Source of the DNA: Pseudomonas sp. URMO17WK12:I11
GTDB taxonomy: Bacteria; Pseudomonadota; Gammaproteobacteria; Pseudomonadales; Pseudomonadaceae
DNA length: 64,000 bases
Direction: 5' to 3'
NCBI RefSeq assembly: GCF_007677725.1
Contig: NZ_VEDF01000007.1
Span: 121,604-185,603, forward strand
The notes under the pieces were generated by a model. The model saw nothing but the letters and a program-made list of their open reading frames with translations, was not told the origin of the DNA and searched no databases. Position 1 is the stretch's first letter; each line of letters starts with the position of its first letter. Shown in pieces: positions 1 to 9,098 of the stretch. Made by a program: the position numbers and the translations under genes.

Positions 1-60
1 GCGCCATGCGCCAAAGCGTTCGCGCGCAGACCTCCCAGGATTAACAGGCTCGAAATAAAC

Positions 61-105
61 GTAGGAGCGAGCGCAGCTCGCGATGCGCCGCGCGGGCGGC
101 GCTGG
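61..105. repeat. REP-like palindromic element
   Basis: The stretch opens with gtaggagcga and continues as gcgcagctcgcga, followed by a GC-only tract (cgccgcgcgggcggcgc). This is the form of the intergenic REP elements of P. putida-group genomes (taggagcgagc...gctcgcga with internal dyad symmetry). A second element of the same family lies between thiC and cytX. It sits beyond the putA terminator. Bases 1-60 show nothing I can assign. The family assignment is from memory of the consensus. Confidence 0.5.
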
Positions 106-215
106 ATTTGTCCGGCGCCAAATATCTCAAGGCATGCCATAACGCAGCGTCGAAGGTCTCGCGGCTGTGCTCGGCGAAACGCGGGCGCTGGGTGAGGCTT
201 TCGGCGTCGAGCTGT

Positions 216-392
216 TTACTTGGCGATGATCCAATTGCCATTGAGGTATTTCTTCATTGTCCCCTCAATTCCAGTGATCTTGGTCCTGCCGATGATCACT
301 GACCAGGTCAATAACTGGATCTGGGGAGTATTGCTGGTGTCCTCGGAGGTCATGAAGGGATGGAGTCTATGGTGGATGCGTCGTACGATCAT
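216..392 (-). CDS. possible small ORF or gene remnant downstream of putA
   Basis: A 58-codon frame that I do not recognise, reading away from the putA terminator. Its C-terminal part ends ...KKYLNGNWIIAK and it contains IQLLTWSVIIGRTKITG. It is less GC-rich than the neighbourhood and has no Shine-Dalgarno at its first ATG. An internal ATG (MKKYLNG, 13 codons) does have GAGGGG four bases upstream. Another frame continues beyond the stop towards base 110 with protein-like text (for example RPRFAEHSRETFDAALWHAL), so a decayed or frameshifted gene, or a repeated intergenic element, is as likely as an intact small gene. This is the only candidate content of the 1-446 interval apart from the REP and the terminator. 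Confidence 0.22.
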   Translation of the reverse strand: MIVRRIHHRLHPFMTSEDTSNTPQIQLLTWSVIIGRTKITGIEGTMKKYLNGNWIIAK

Positions 393-400
393 ACGTCCAT

Positions 401-426
401 AAAAAAGGAGAGCCGAGGCTCTCCTT
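401..426 (-). terminator. Rho-independent terminator of putA
   Basis: On the minus strand there is a stem GGAGAGCC / GGCTCTCC with a two-base centre, extendable by A-T pairs, followed directly by six T residues (the a-tract 401-406 on the plus strand). It lies 21 bases beyond the putA stop codon. This is a textbook intrinsic terminator. Confidence 0.9.
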
Positions 427-446
427 TCGCATCACAACCTTCGGCC

Positions 447-3400
447 TCAGCCAATGGTCATCAAGCTGGCATTGCCGCCCGCAGCAGCGGTGTTGACGCT
501 GACCGCGCGCTCGATCACCAGGCGCTCCAGGGCAATCTGGTGGTCACCGCTGGACAGGCCGTGCACACCGACGATGGCGCCGGCACGCTTGGATACCTGA
601 TGACAGACCGCACGCAGCTGGTCGGAGTCGCCATGGTGGATGACGGCGTCGAAGGCCACTTCATCCTTGGTCCAATCGCCTACCAGCTTGACCTTGGCCT
701 GCAACTCCTTCGGCAAGCGGGCGCGCAGAGCCTTGCCAGGTTCGGCATCGGCCCACAGCGCCGAGCTGCCTACCGCCAGCACCGCCGCGAACTGCGCCAG
801 CAGGTCGGCTTCGTTGTCGGCCAGGCACAGCACGTGCTCGCGCGGCAAGATGGTGTAGCTGTTGCGCTCGCCGGTCGGGCCAGGCAGCAGGCGGGCGATA
901 CCGCTCTGCGACTGGCTGGCGAATTGGCTGCACAGGGCGGCCAGGTCTGCCTGCTGGTTGCTCTCGGCCCATGCCTTGAGGCTGTGCAGCGGTTTGACCA
1001 GTTGCTCGTGCAGGGCACGGTCAGGCTGGCCTTCGCCGTCTTGCTGCTGGAAGTGGCGGCCAATCGCGTCGGCCGGACGGGTCGACAGCAGGCGGTACAG
1101 GTACAGCGGGCCGCCTGCTTTCGGGCCAGTGCCGGAGAGGCCTTCACCACCGAATGGCTGCACGCCCACCACTGCGCCAACGATGTTGCGGTTGACGTAC
1201 AGGTTGCCGGCGTTGGCGTTCTCCACCACCTTGGCGATGGTCTCGTCGATGCGGGTGTGCACGCCGAGGGTCAGGCCGTAGCCGGAGGCGTTGATCTGCT
1301 CGATCAGCTGGTCCAGGCTGCGGCGGTTGTAGCGCACTACGTGCAGCACCGGGCCGAAGATCTCGCGTTTGAGCTCCTCGAAGCTCTCCAGCTCGATCAG
1401 GGTCGGCATCACGAAGGTGCCACGCTTGATCTCGGCGCTATCGGCGATGGCCACCTGGTACACCGGGCGACCTTTTTCGCGCATGCCTTGGATGTGTTTT
1501 TCGATACCAGCCTTGGCTTCTGCGTCGATGACCGGGCCAATGTCCACGGCCAGACGATCCGGGCAACCCAACCGGCTCTCGGCCATGGCGCCCTTGAGCA
1601 TTTCGATCACGCGGTCGGCGGAGTCTTCCTGCAGGCACAGCACGCGCAGGGCCGAGCAGCGCTGGCCGGCGCTGTCGAACGCCGAGGACACGACGTCGAT
1701 GACCACCTGCTCGGTGAGCGCCGAGGAGTCGACGATCATCGCGTTCTGCCCGCCAGTTTCGGCAATCAGCGGAATCGGCCGGCCCTGGTTGTCCAGGCGA
1801 CCCGCGACGTTGCGCTGCAGCAGGCGAGCGACTTCGGTGGAGCCGGTGAACATCACGCCTTTGACGCGCTCGTCACCGACCAGCCCGGCACCGACGGTTT
1901 CGCCGCGACCTGGCAGCAGTTGCAGCACGCCTTCAGGGATGCCGGCTTCCAGCAGCAGGCGTACGGCCTGCGCGGCGATCAGCGGGGTCTGTTCGGCCGG
2001 CTTGGCCAATACCGGGTTGCCGGCGGCCAGGGCAGCGGCCACCTGGCCGGTGAAGATCGCCAGTGGGAAGTTCCACGGGCTGATGCACACCACCGGGCCC
2101 AGCGGGCGGTGGGCGTCGTTGCTGAAATCGTTGCGCGCCTGCACCGCGTAGTAGCGCAGGAAGTCCACCGCTTCACGCACTTCGGCGATGGCGTTGGCGA
2201 AGGTCTTGCCCGCTTCGCGGATCAGCAGGCCCATCAGCGGCTGGATCTCAGCCTCCATCAGGTCGGCGGTGCGCTCGAGGATGGCGGCGCGTTCCGCAGG
2301 CGGCGTGGCCTGCCAGATCGGCGCGGCGTTCAGCGCGCACTGGATGGCATTGTCGACGTCGGCAACCGTCGCTTCCTGGACATGACCGACCACGTCACGG
2401 TGATCGGCTGGGTTCAGTACCGCTACAGCGGCGCCCTCGCTGGCCGCGCAGGCCAGCAGTGGGGTGGCCCGCCAGTCGTTATGGGCGGTGGCGAGCATGG
2501 CGCATGACAGCGACGCCAGGCGATGTTCGTTGGCCATGTCGATACCGGCCGAGTTGGCCCGCTCGCTGCCATACAGTTCACGCGGCAGCGGGATGCGCGG
2601 GTGTGGCAGGCCGATGCTGCCTTCCTGGGTGCCCATGCGCTCGATGCTCGCGACGGGATCGGCGACCAGTTCCTGGATCGAGATCGAGTGGTCGGCGATG
2701 CGGTTGACGAACGAGGTGTTCGCGCCGTTTTCCAGCAAGCGGCGCACCAGGTAGGCCAGCAGGGTTTCGTGGGTGCCGACCGGCGCATACACGCGGCACG
2801 GACGGTTCAGCTTGCCTTCCGAGACCTTGCCGACCACTTGCTCGTAGAGCGGCTCGCCCATGCCGTGCAGGCACTGGAACTCGTACTGACCTGGATAGTA
2901 GTTCTGCCCGGCGATGTGGTAGATCGCCGACAGCGTATGGGCGTTGTGGGTGGCGAACTGTGGGTAGATGGCTTCCGGCACCGCCAGTAACTTGCGGGCG
3001 CACGCCACATAGGACACGTCGGTATACACCTTGCGGGTATAGACCGGGTAGCCTTCCAGGCCTTCGACCTGGGCGCGCTTGATCTCGCTATCCCAGTAAG
3101 CGCCCTTGACCAGGCGAATCATCAGGCGATGACGGCTGCGCTTGGCTAGGTCGATCACATAGTCGATCACATACGGGCAGCGCTTCTGATAGGCCTGGAT
3201 GACGAACCCGATACCGTTCCAGCCCGCCAGGGACGGCTCGAAGCACAGGCGTTCGAGCAGGTCGAGGGACAGCTCCAGGCGGTCTGCCTCTTCGGCATCG
3301 ATGTTCAAGCCGATGTCGTACTGCTTGGCCAGCAGGGTCAGCGACAGCAGGCGCGGGTACAGCTCTTCCATCACCCGCTCGTACTGGGCGCGGCTGTAGC

Positions 3401-4400
3401 GTGGGTGCAGCGCCGAGAGCTTGATGGAAATCCCTGGGCCTTCGTAGATGCCGCGGCCATGGGATGCCTTGCCGATCGAATGGATGGCCTGCTCGTAGGA
3501 CGCCAGGTATTTCTGCGCGTCGTGTTCGGTCAGCGCAGCTTCGCCGAGCATGTCGTAGGAGTAGCGGAAGCCCTTGGACTCGAAGCGAGTGGCATTGGCC
3601 AGGGCTTCGGCGATGGTTTCACCGGTGACGAACTGCTCGCCCATCAGGCGCATGGCCATGTCCACGCCCTTGCGGATCATCGGCTCGCCGCTTTTGCCGA
3701 TGATGCGGGTAAGCGAGGAGGTCAGCCCAGCTTCGTTATGGGTCGAGACCAGCTTGCCGGTCAGCAGCAGGCCCCAGGTTGCGGCATTGACGAACAACGA
3801 CGGGCTGTTACCCAGGTGCGGATGCCAGTTGCCGTTGCTGATCTTGTCGCGGATCAGCGCATCGCGGGTGCCTTTGTCGGGGATGCGCAGCAGGGCTTCG
3901 GCCAGGCACATCAGGGCCACGCCTTCCTGGGACGACAGGGAGAACTCCTGCAGCAGGCCCTGGACGATGCCAGCGCGGCCGCCGGTGCTCTTCTGGTTGC
4001 GCAGTTTCTCGGCAATGCCGGCGGCCATCTTGTTGGTCGCCTCAGCCTGAGCGGTGCTCAGGCGCGCCTGCTCGAGCAGCATCGGCACCACCTCCTGCTC
4101 GGGGCGGCGATAAGCGGCAGTGATCGCCGAGCGCAGCACCGACTGTGGCAAAATGCTTTCAGCGAATTCGAGGAAGCACTGGTGCGCATGATCGGGTTGG
4201 ACCTCGCCGGCATCGTCGCTGCCGGTTCCGGCCTGGCCATTGAGTTCGGTCAGGGTAGCGCCACCCTCGAGCTTCTCCAGGTAATTGAAGATCGCTTGCT
4301 TGATCAACCAATGCGGCGTGCGGTCGATGGACTGCGCAGCTGCTTTGAGTCGCTCACGGGTAGGGTCGTCGAGTTTGACCCCAAGGGTGGTCGTCGCCAT
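447..4400 (-). CDS. putA: trifunctional PutA: transcriptional regulator, proline dehydrogenase, delta-1-pyrroline-5-carboxylate dehydrogenase
   Basis: Oxidises proline to glutamate in two steps. FAD-linked proline dehydrogenase passes electrons to ubiquinone, then NAD-dependent P5C/glutamate-semialdehyde dehydrogenase completes the reaction. The 1317 residues are the usual size for a trifunctional gammaproteobacterial PutA. Residues 1-47 form a ribbon-helix-helix DNA-binding domain (TTTLGVKLDDPTRERLK). The central barrel carries IRLVKGAYWDSEIKRAQ. The aldehyde dehydrogenase part has ETGGQNAMIVDSSAL and the catalytic Cys915 in AGQRCSAL. PutA of this type represses the put genes when proline is absent and moves to the membrane when reduced. 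Its likely operators lie in the intergenic region shared with divergent putP. The start gives the conserved RHH N-terminus. Confidence 0.97.
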   Translation of the reverse strand: MATTTLGVKLDDPTRERLKAAAQSIDRTPHWLIKQAIFNYLEKLEGGATLTELNGQAGTGSDDAGEVQPDHAHQCFLEFAESILPQSVLRSAITAAYRRPEQEVVPMLLEQARLSTAQAEATNKMAAGIAEKLRNQKSTGGRAGIVQGLLQEFSLSSQEGVALMCLAEALLRIPDKGTRDALIRDKISNGNWHPHLGNSPSLFVNAATWGLLLTGKLVSTHNEAGLTSSLTRIIGKSGEPMIRKGVDMAMRLMGEQFVTGETIAEALANATRFESKGFRYSYDMLGEAALTEHDAQKYLASYEQAIHSIGKASHGRGIYEGPGISIKLSALHPRYSRAQYERVMEELYPRLLSLTLLAKQYDIGLNIDAEEADRLELSLDLLERLCFEPSLAGWNGIGFVIQAYQKRCPYVIDYVIDLAKRSRHRLMIRLVKGAYWDSEIKRAQVEGLEGYPVYTRKVYTDVSYVACARKLLAVPEAIYPQFATHNAHTLSAIYHIAGQNYYPGQYEFQCLHGMGEPLYEQVVGKVSEGKLNRPCRVYAPVGTHETLLAYLVRRLLENGANTSFVNRIADHSISIQELVADPVASIERMGTQEGSIGLPHPRIPLPRELYGSERANSAGIDMANEHRLASLSCAMLATAHNDWRATPLLACAASEGAAVAVLNPADHRDVVGHVQEATVADVDNAIQCALNAAPIWQATPPAERAAILERTADLMEAEIQPLMGLLIREAGKTFANAIAEVREAVDFLRYYAVQARNDFSNDAHRPLGPVVCISPWNFPLAIFTGQVAAALAAGNPVLAKPAEQTPLIAAQAVRLLLEAGIPEGVLQLLPGRGETVGAGLVGDERVKGVMFTGSTEVARLLQRNVAGRLDNQGRPIPLIAETGGQNAMIVDSSALTEQVVIDVVSSAFDSAGQRCSALRVLCLQEDSADRVIEMLKGAMAESRLGCPDRLAVDIGPVIDAEAKAGIEKHIQGMREKGRPVYQVAIADSAEIKRGTFVMPTLIELESFEELKREIFGPVLHVVRYNRRSLDQLIEQINASGYGLTLGVHTRIDETIAKVVENANAGNLYVNRNIVGAVVGVQPFGGEGLSGTGPKAGGPLYLYRLLSTRPADAIGRHFQQQDGEGQPDRALHEQLVKPLHSLKAWAESNQQADLAALCSQFASQSQSGIARLLPGPTGERNSYTILPREHVLCLADNEADLLAQFAAVLAVGSSALWADAEPGKALRARLPKELQAKVKLVGDWTKDEVAFDAVIHHGDSDQLRAVCHQVSKRAGAIVGVHGLSSGDHQIALERLVIERAVSVNTAAAGGNASLMTIG

Positions 4401-4469
4401 TTCTTATCCTCATTATTGCCACGGTGGTGGCTTAAGCTGGCGCCAAGATTAGCGGGAGCGGATTTTGGG

Positions 4470-4706
4470 TGCAACCAGGTGCAACCGTATTTTTTCGAAG
4501 AAAAGGTGCAACTCGTCTGACATATTTTCCTACAGACTAAAAACGCCGCTTTACGGTGCGTTTTCTTATTAAAAGGTCAGGTTTTGCTCCGATTAGGCGC
4601 ATAAAACCACTTTTTCCAGGAAAGCACCTAACAGGTGCAACTTGCCGACGAAAAATGGTTGCACCGGCTTTGCGTTGTTGAATAGCATTCGCCGCCTGGG
4701 TGCAAC
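4470..4706. promoter_or_regulatory. PutA operator array between putA and putP
   Basis: Six exact copies of the hexamer GTTGCA/TGCAAC occur in the 357-bp divergent region, at 4470-4475, 4480-4485, 4507-4512, 4636-4641, 4658-4663 (opposite orientation) and 4701-4706. Five of them sit in GGTGCAAC. The first two are spaced exactly 10 bp apart, on the same helix face. GTTGCA is the published core recognised by the PutA RHH domain in E. coli. The array forms two groups, one near each start codon, consistent with joint repression of both genes, possibly with looping. The rest of 4401-4757 is AT-rich and presumably holds both promoters; I cannot place -35/-10 boxes confidently. Confidence 0.8.
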
Positions 4707-4757
4707 CGTCATCGAGGCGGTTGTGCATGAGATAAAAACAAACGCCAGGACACACGC

Positions 4758-6236
4758 ATGGGCAATCCACTTACGATCACCTTCGTGATCTACATCGCGG
4801 CAATGGTGCTGATCGGCTTCGCCGCCTATCGCTCCACCAAAAACCTTTCCGATTACATTCTCGGTGGTCGCAGCCTTGGCAGCGTCGTCACCGCGCTTTC
4901 TGCCGGTGCCTCCGACATGAGCGGCTGGCTGCTCATGGGCCTGCCAGGCGCCATCTACTTTGCCGGCTTGTCCGAGGCCTGGATCGCCATCGGCCTGACC
5001 GTCGGCGCCTACCTTAACTGGCTGTTCGTCGCCGGACGCTTGCGCGTACAGACCGAACACAACGGCGACGCGCTGACCCTGCCGGATTACTTCGCCAGCC
5101 GCTTCGAAGACAAAAGCGGCCTGCTGCGCATCATTTCGGCCGTGGTGATCCTGGTGTTCTTCACCATTTACTGTGCCTCGGGCATCGTCGCGGGCGCCCG
5201 CCTGTTCGAAAGCACGTTCGGCATGTCTTATGAAACCGCGCTGTGGGCCGGTGCTGCGGCGACGATCGCCTATACCTTCATCGGTGGCTTCCTGGCGGTC
5301 AGCTGGACCGACACCGTGCAGGCCTCGCTGATGATCTTCGCGCTGATCCTCACGCCGATCATCGTGCTGATCTCCACTGGCGGCTTCGACACCACCTTCA
5401 TGGCGATCGAAGCGCAGAACCCGGCCAATTTCGACATGCTCAAGGGTGCAACCTTCATCGGCATCATTTCGTTGATGGGTTGGGGCCTGGGCTACTTCGG
5501 CCAGCCGCACATCCTGGCGCGCTTCATGGCCGCCGATTCGGTGAAATCGATCGCCAAGGCGCGTCGCATCTCGATGACCTGGATGATCCTGTGCCTGGCC
5601 GGCACCTGCGCCGTGGGCTTCTTCGGCATCGCCTACTTCTCGGCACATCCTGAGCTGGCAGGCCCGGTCAGCGAAAACCATGAGCGGGTATTCATCGAAC
5701 TGGCCAAGATCCTGTTCAACCCATGGATCGCCGGTGTGCTGCTGTCGGCCATCCTGGCGGCGGTCATGAGTACCCTGAGCTGCCAGCTGCTGGTGTGCTC
5801 CAGCGCACTGACCGAAGACTTCTACAAAGCCTTCCTGCGCAAGGGTGCCTCGCAGCGTGAGCTGGTCTGGGTCGGTCGCTTGATGGTGCTGGCCGTGGCG
5901 TTGATCGCCATCGCCCTGGCAGCCAATCCGGAAAACCGCGTGCTGGGTCTGGTGGCTTATGCGTGGGCAGGCTTCGGCGCCGCCTTCGGCCCGGTGGTGC
6001 TGATTTCGGTACTGTGGAAAGGCATGACGCGCAACGGCGCGCTGGCAGGCATCGTGGTCGGTGCGCTGACCGTGATTCTGTGGAAGCAGATCGACGTCTG
6101 GGGCCTGTACGAAATTATCCCTGGCTTCCTGCTGGCGAGCATCGCCATCGTGCTGGTAAGCAAGCTGGGCAAGCCATCGCAGGCCATGTTGCAGCGCTTC
6201 GAAACTGCCGATGCGGCGTATCACGCCGAGAAGTAA
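4758..6236 (+). CDS. putP: sodium/proline symporter PutP
   Basis: Imports proline with Na+ across the inner membrane and feeds the divergent PutA. The 492 residues fit the sodium:solute symporter family, with about 13 hydrophobic segments. The Na+-site motif GASDMSGW places Asp53 and Ser55 where E. coli PutP has Asp55 and Ser57. The N-terminal DYILGGRSLG segment is also diagnostic. The start ATG follows a CAGGA Shine-Dalgarno. The first operator copies upstream suggest control by PutA. Confidence 0.97.
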   Translation: MGNPLTITFVIYIAAMVLIGFAAYRSTKNLSDYILGGRSLGSVVTALSAGASDMSGWLLMGLPGAIYFAGLSEAWIAIGLTVGAYLNWLFVAGRLRVQTEHNGDALTLPDYFASRFEDKSGLLRIISAVVILVFFTIYCASGIVAGARLFESTFGMSYETALWAGAAATIAYTFIGGFLAVSWTDTVQASLMIFALILTPIIVLISTGGFDTTFMAIEAQNPANFDMLKGATFIGIISLMGWGLGYFGQPHILARFMAADSVKSIAKARRISMTWMILCLAGTCAVGFFGIAYFSAHPELAGPVSENHERVFIELAKILFNPWIAGVLLSAILAAVMSTLSCQLLVCSSALTEDFYKAFLRKGASQRELVWVGRLMVLAVALIAIALAANPENRVLGLVAYAWAGFGAAFGPVVLISVLWKGMTRNGALAGIVVGALTVILWKQIDVWGLYEIIPGFLLASIAIVLVSKLGKPSQAMLQRFETADAAYHAEK

Positions 6237-6247
6237 CGCGCGCTGAA

Positions 6248-6317
6248 GCACGCCGGCCGGCTGGCGCAGGGCCTGCACTGACCTTCAAGCAGTGCAGACC
6301 CTGCAGGGCCGGCGTGC
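6248..6317. repeat. large nested inverted repeat between putP and rlmJ
   Basis: The outer arms GCACGCCGGCC (6248-6258) and GGCCGGCGTGC (6307-6317) pair perfectly. The inner arms 6266-6280 and 6290-6304 pair over 15 bases with one mismatch, around a 9-base loop. No T-run follows, so it is not a standard intrinsic terminator. It could stabilise the putP mRNA 3' end, act in Rho-dependent termination, or be a REP-family relative. Confidence 0.7.
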
Positions 6318-6386
6318 GCAGATCGACAGGCAGGCCTGACTCCGCCTGCAAGGCAAGGTAAACTTGCCGTCTTCGCAGGAGTTGCC

Positions 6387-7223
6387 ATGAACTATCGTCA
6401 CGCCTTCCACGCCGGCAACCACGCCGACGTGCTCAAACATATCGTGCTGACCCGCCTCATCGCCCTGATGTCGCGCAAGGAACAGCCTTTCGCCTATATC
6501 GACACACACGCAGGCCTGGGTCTGTATGACCTGCAAGGCGACCAGGCCAGCCGCACCGGCGAATACCTGGAAGGCGTTGCACGTCTTTGGAATCGCGATG
6601 ACCTGCCGTCCATGGCCGATGACTACCTGCGCATCATCAAGCGCCTGAACGCCGACGGCGAGTTGCGTTACTACCCAGGCTCGCCTGAGCTGGCCCGCCG
6701 TCTGATGCGTCAGCAGGACCGCGCCCTGCTCAATGAGAAGCACCCCGAAGACGGGCCGCTGCTCAAGGAAAACATGAAAAAAGACCCACGGGTGATCGTC
6801 CACCTGGGCGAAGGCTGGCATGTGCCCAGGGCCTTGCTGCCGGTTCAGGAAAAGCGCGCGATCATGCTCATCGACCCGCCGTTCGAGCAGGCCGATGAAC
6901 TCAAGCGCTGCACCACCTCCATGAAAGAGGCGATCGGCCGCATGCGGCAGACGGTCGCGGCGATCTGGTACCCGATCAAGGATCAGCGCACCCTCACGCG
7001 TTTCTACCAGGACCTCACCAGCACCGGCGCGCCGAAGCTGCTGCGGGTCGAATTGTATGTGCATCATCAGGACAGCCCGCAGGGCCTGAACGGCTCCGGC
7101 CTGGCCATTGCCAACCCGCCATGGGGGCTGGAAGAAGAGTTGCGCGAGCTGCTGCCATGGCTGGCCAGGGAGCTGGCGCAGACGGCCGGTAGCTTCCGGA
7201 TGGACTGGCTGATCGCCGAGTAG
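6387..7223 (+). CDS. rlmJ: 23S rRNA (adenine(2030)-N6)-methyltransferase RlmJ
   Basis: Methylates N6 of A2030 in 23S rRNA using S-adenosylmethionine. The 278 residues match the RlmJ (former YhiR) family length. The N-terminal NYRHAFHAGNHADVLKH motif is family-specific. The SAM-binding motif is YIDTHAGLGLY (residues 37-47), and the catalytic DPPF is at residues 163-166 (DPPY in E. coli). It appears monocistronic, with a Shine-Dalgarno AGGAG before the ATG. No functional link to the LPS cluster that follows is evident. Confidence 0.95.
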   Translation: MNYRHAFHAGNHADVLKHIVLTRLIALMSRKEQPFAYIDTHAGLGLYDLQGDQASRTGEYLEGVARLWNRDDLPSMADDYLRIIKRLNADGELRYYPGSPELARRLMRQQDRALLNEKHPEDGPLLKENMKKDPRVIVHLGEGWHVPRALLPVQEKRAIMLIDPPFEQADELKRCTTSMKEAIGRMRQTVAAIWYPIKDQRTLTRFYQDLTSTGAPKLLRVELYVHHQDSPQGLNGSGLAIANPPWGLEEELRELLPWLARELAQTAGSFRMDWLIAE

Positions 7224-7265
7224 GCCGCAGCCCTCGCAGAGGCATGCGCACACTGCGCTTTGCGT

Positions 7266-7271
7266 TATAAT
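7266..7271 (+). promoter_or_regulatory. candidate -10 box upstream of the LPS core cluster
   Basis: A perfect TATAAT (within tgcgttataatcccgcc) lies about 70 bp before the carbamoyltransferase start, between the rlmJ stop and the cluster. I see no good TTGACA-like -35 at 17 bp, so the assignment is tentative. An imperfect GC-rich dyad (gccgccagc/gctggcg) follows in the leader. Confidence 0.4.
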
Positions 7272-7340
7272 CCCGCCCTTTAGCCGCCAGCCGCCCATGA
7301 GGCCGCTGGCGCATCTCTACCGAATGAAGAGGCTAATCCC

Positions 7341-9098
7341 TTGGCATTGACGATCCTTGGCCTGTCCGGCGCCCTTAGCCATGACCCTTCCGCGGCCTTG
7401 TACATTGACGGCAAGCTGATTGCCGCCGCCGAAGAAGAGCGCTTCGTGCGTGACAAGCATGCAAAGAACCGCATGCCCTACGAGTCGGCGAAGTTCTGTC
7501 TGGAGCAGGCCGGCATCAAGCCTTCCGACGTCGATGTGGTGGCCATTCCGTTTGCCCCGATCAGTCTGTTCGGCAAGGCCCGCTGGCATTACGCCAAGCG
7601 CTACTGGTACGCCCCGGACCGTGCGCTCGACGCCATCCTGATGGGCAACCGCCGCTACAAGCGCTACCGCAAGAAGATCGTCTGGTGCCTGGAGCAACTG
7701 GGCTTCGACCCGAAGAAGATCAAGATCGAACCGGTCGAGCACCACCTGGCCCACGCTTCGAGCGCGTACCACTGCTCCGGTTTCAAGGAAAAGACCGCGA
7801 TCCTTGGCATCGACGGCAAGGGCGAGTACGCCACCACCTTCTTTGGCTACGGCGAAAACGGCAAGATCCACAAGATCAAGGAGTTCTTCGACCCGGATTC
7901 GCTGGGCGGTCTATACGGCGCGATCACCGAATTCCTCGGCTTCGAGATGCTCGACGGCGAGTTCAAGGTCATGGGTATGGCGCCGTACGGCGACGCCAGC
8001 AAGTATGACTTCTCGCGCCTGGCCAGCTTCGAAAACGGCGAGCTGGTGATCAACACCGACTACGCCAACGTGATCGGCCTGCGCCGTCATAAAGAGAAGG
8101 GCAAGGGCTTCTACTTCTCGCCCAAGCTGATCGAGTGGCTGGGGCCCAAGCGCGAAGGCGACATCGCCGACGAGCCGTACATTCATTACGCAGCCAGCAT
8201 GCAGGCGTTGTTCGAAAAGATCGCCCTGCAGATGATCGATCACTACCTGGGCGACACCCTGCGCGAAACCGGCAAGCTGGCATTCGCTGGCGGCTGCGCG
8301 CTGAACGTCAAGCTCAACCAGAAGATCATCGCCCGGCCTGACGTCAAGGAGCTGTTCGTGCAGCCGGCCTCCGGCGATGCCGGCACCGCTGTAGGCGCCG
8401 CTGCCTATGTGTCGCATGCCCGTGGCGTGCCGGTGGAGAAGATGGAGCACGTCTACCTTGGCCCTGCCTATTCCAACGAAGACGTGATCGCCGCCTGCGC
8501 CCGTCACCCGCACGCGCCGAAGTGGCGCAAGCTCGACGACATGCCCCAGCGCATCGCCAAGATCATGGTCGACGGCAATCCGGTGGCCTGGTTCCAAGGG
8601 CGTATGGAGTTCGGCCCGCGTGCCCTCGGCGGTCGTTCGATCATCGGTTGCCCAAGCGTGCCGGGCGTGGCCAATCGCATCAACGAGCAGATCAAGTTCC
8701 GCGAGCGCTGGAGACCCTTCTGCCCGTCCATGCTGGACACTGTCGCACCACAGATGATCAAGGTCGATCACCCCGCACCCTTCATGACCTTCACGTTCGA
8801 AGTGGCAGAAGAGTGGAAAACCCGCGTGCCGGAAGTCGTCCATGAGGACGGCACCTCCCGCGCTCAGGTGCTCAAGCGCGAGTACAACCCACGCTACTAC
8901 GACATGATGAAGGCGCTGGAAGACCTGACCGGCAATGGCGTGTCGCTGAACACGTCGCTCAACCGCCGTGGCGAGCCGATGATCTGTTCGCCGACCGACG
9001 CACTGAACATGTTCTTCGGCTCCGACCTGCAGTACCTGATCATGGAAGACATCCTGGTCGTGAAGGACGGCGCCAGCGCCTATGACCAGCCGCTCTGA
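7341..9098 (+). CDS. wapO: LPS-core carbamoyltransferase (NodU/WapO family)
   Basis: Predicted to transfer a carbamoyl group from carbamoyl phosphate to a sugar hydroxyl. In P. aeruginosa the orthologous position (PA5005, WapO) carbamoylates a core heptose. The 585 residues show the two family modules: an N-terminal ASKHA-like Kae1/TobZ-type domain with EHHLAHASSAY (Glu133, His134, His138) and a C-terminal carbamoyltransferase domain with EFGPRALGGRSIIG. The start is TTG with GAGG upstream and an immediate family-type N-terminus (ALTILGLSGALSHDPSAAL). The next gene begins inside its last 17 bases, so translation is probably coupled. The symbol is by homology and context. Confidence 0.85.
   Translation: MALTILGLSGALSHDPSAALYIDGKLIAAAEEERFVRDKHAKNRMPYESAKFCLEQAGIKPSDVDVVAIPFAPISLFGKARWHYAKRYWYAPDRALDAILMGNRRYKRYRKKIVWCLEQLGFDPKKIKIEPVEHHLAHASSAYHCSGFKEKTAILGIDGKGEYATTFFGYGENGKIHKIKEFFDPDSLGGLYGAITEFLGFEMLDGEFKVMGMAPYGDASKYDFSRLASFENGELVINTDYANVIGLRRHKEKGKGFYFSPKLIEWLGPKREGDIADEPYIHYAASMQALFEKIALQMIDHYLGDTLRETGKLAFAGGCALNVKLNQKIIARPDVKELFVQPASGDAGTAVGAAAYVSHARGVPVEKMEHVYLGPAYSNEDVIAACARHPHAPKWRKLDDMPQRIAKIMVDGNPVAWFQGRMEFGPRALGGRSIIGCPSVPGVANRINEQIKFRERWRPFCPSMLDTVAPQMIKVDHPAPFMTFTFEVAEEWKTRVPEVVHEDGTSRAQVLKREYNPRYYDMMKALEDLTGNGVSLNTSLNRRGEPMICSPTDALNMFFGSDLQYLIMEDILVVKDGASAYDQPL

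Noticed and set aside
360..2507. 715-codon plus-strand open frame antisense to putA
   Set aside because: The frame is the mirror of high-GC putA codons; its translation is rich in Gly/Val/Gln/His/Arg without motifs, and it begins inside the putA terminator.
5447..5452. another TGCAAC hexamer, inside putP
   Set aside because: A single copy in coding sequence at about the chance rate, not part of the intergenic array.
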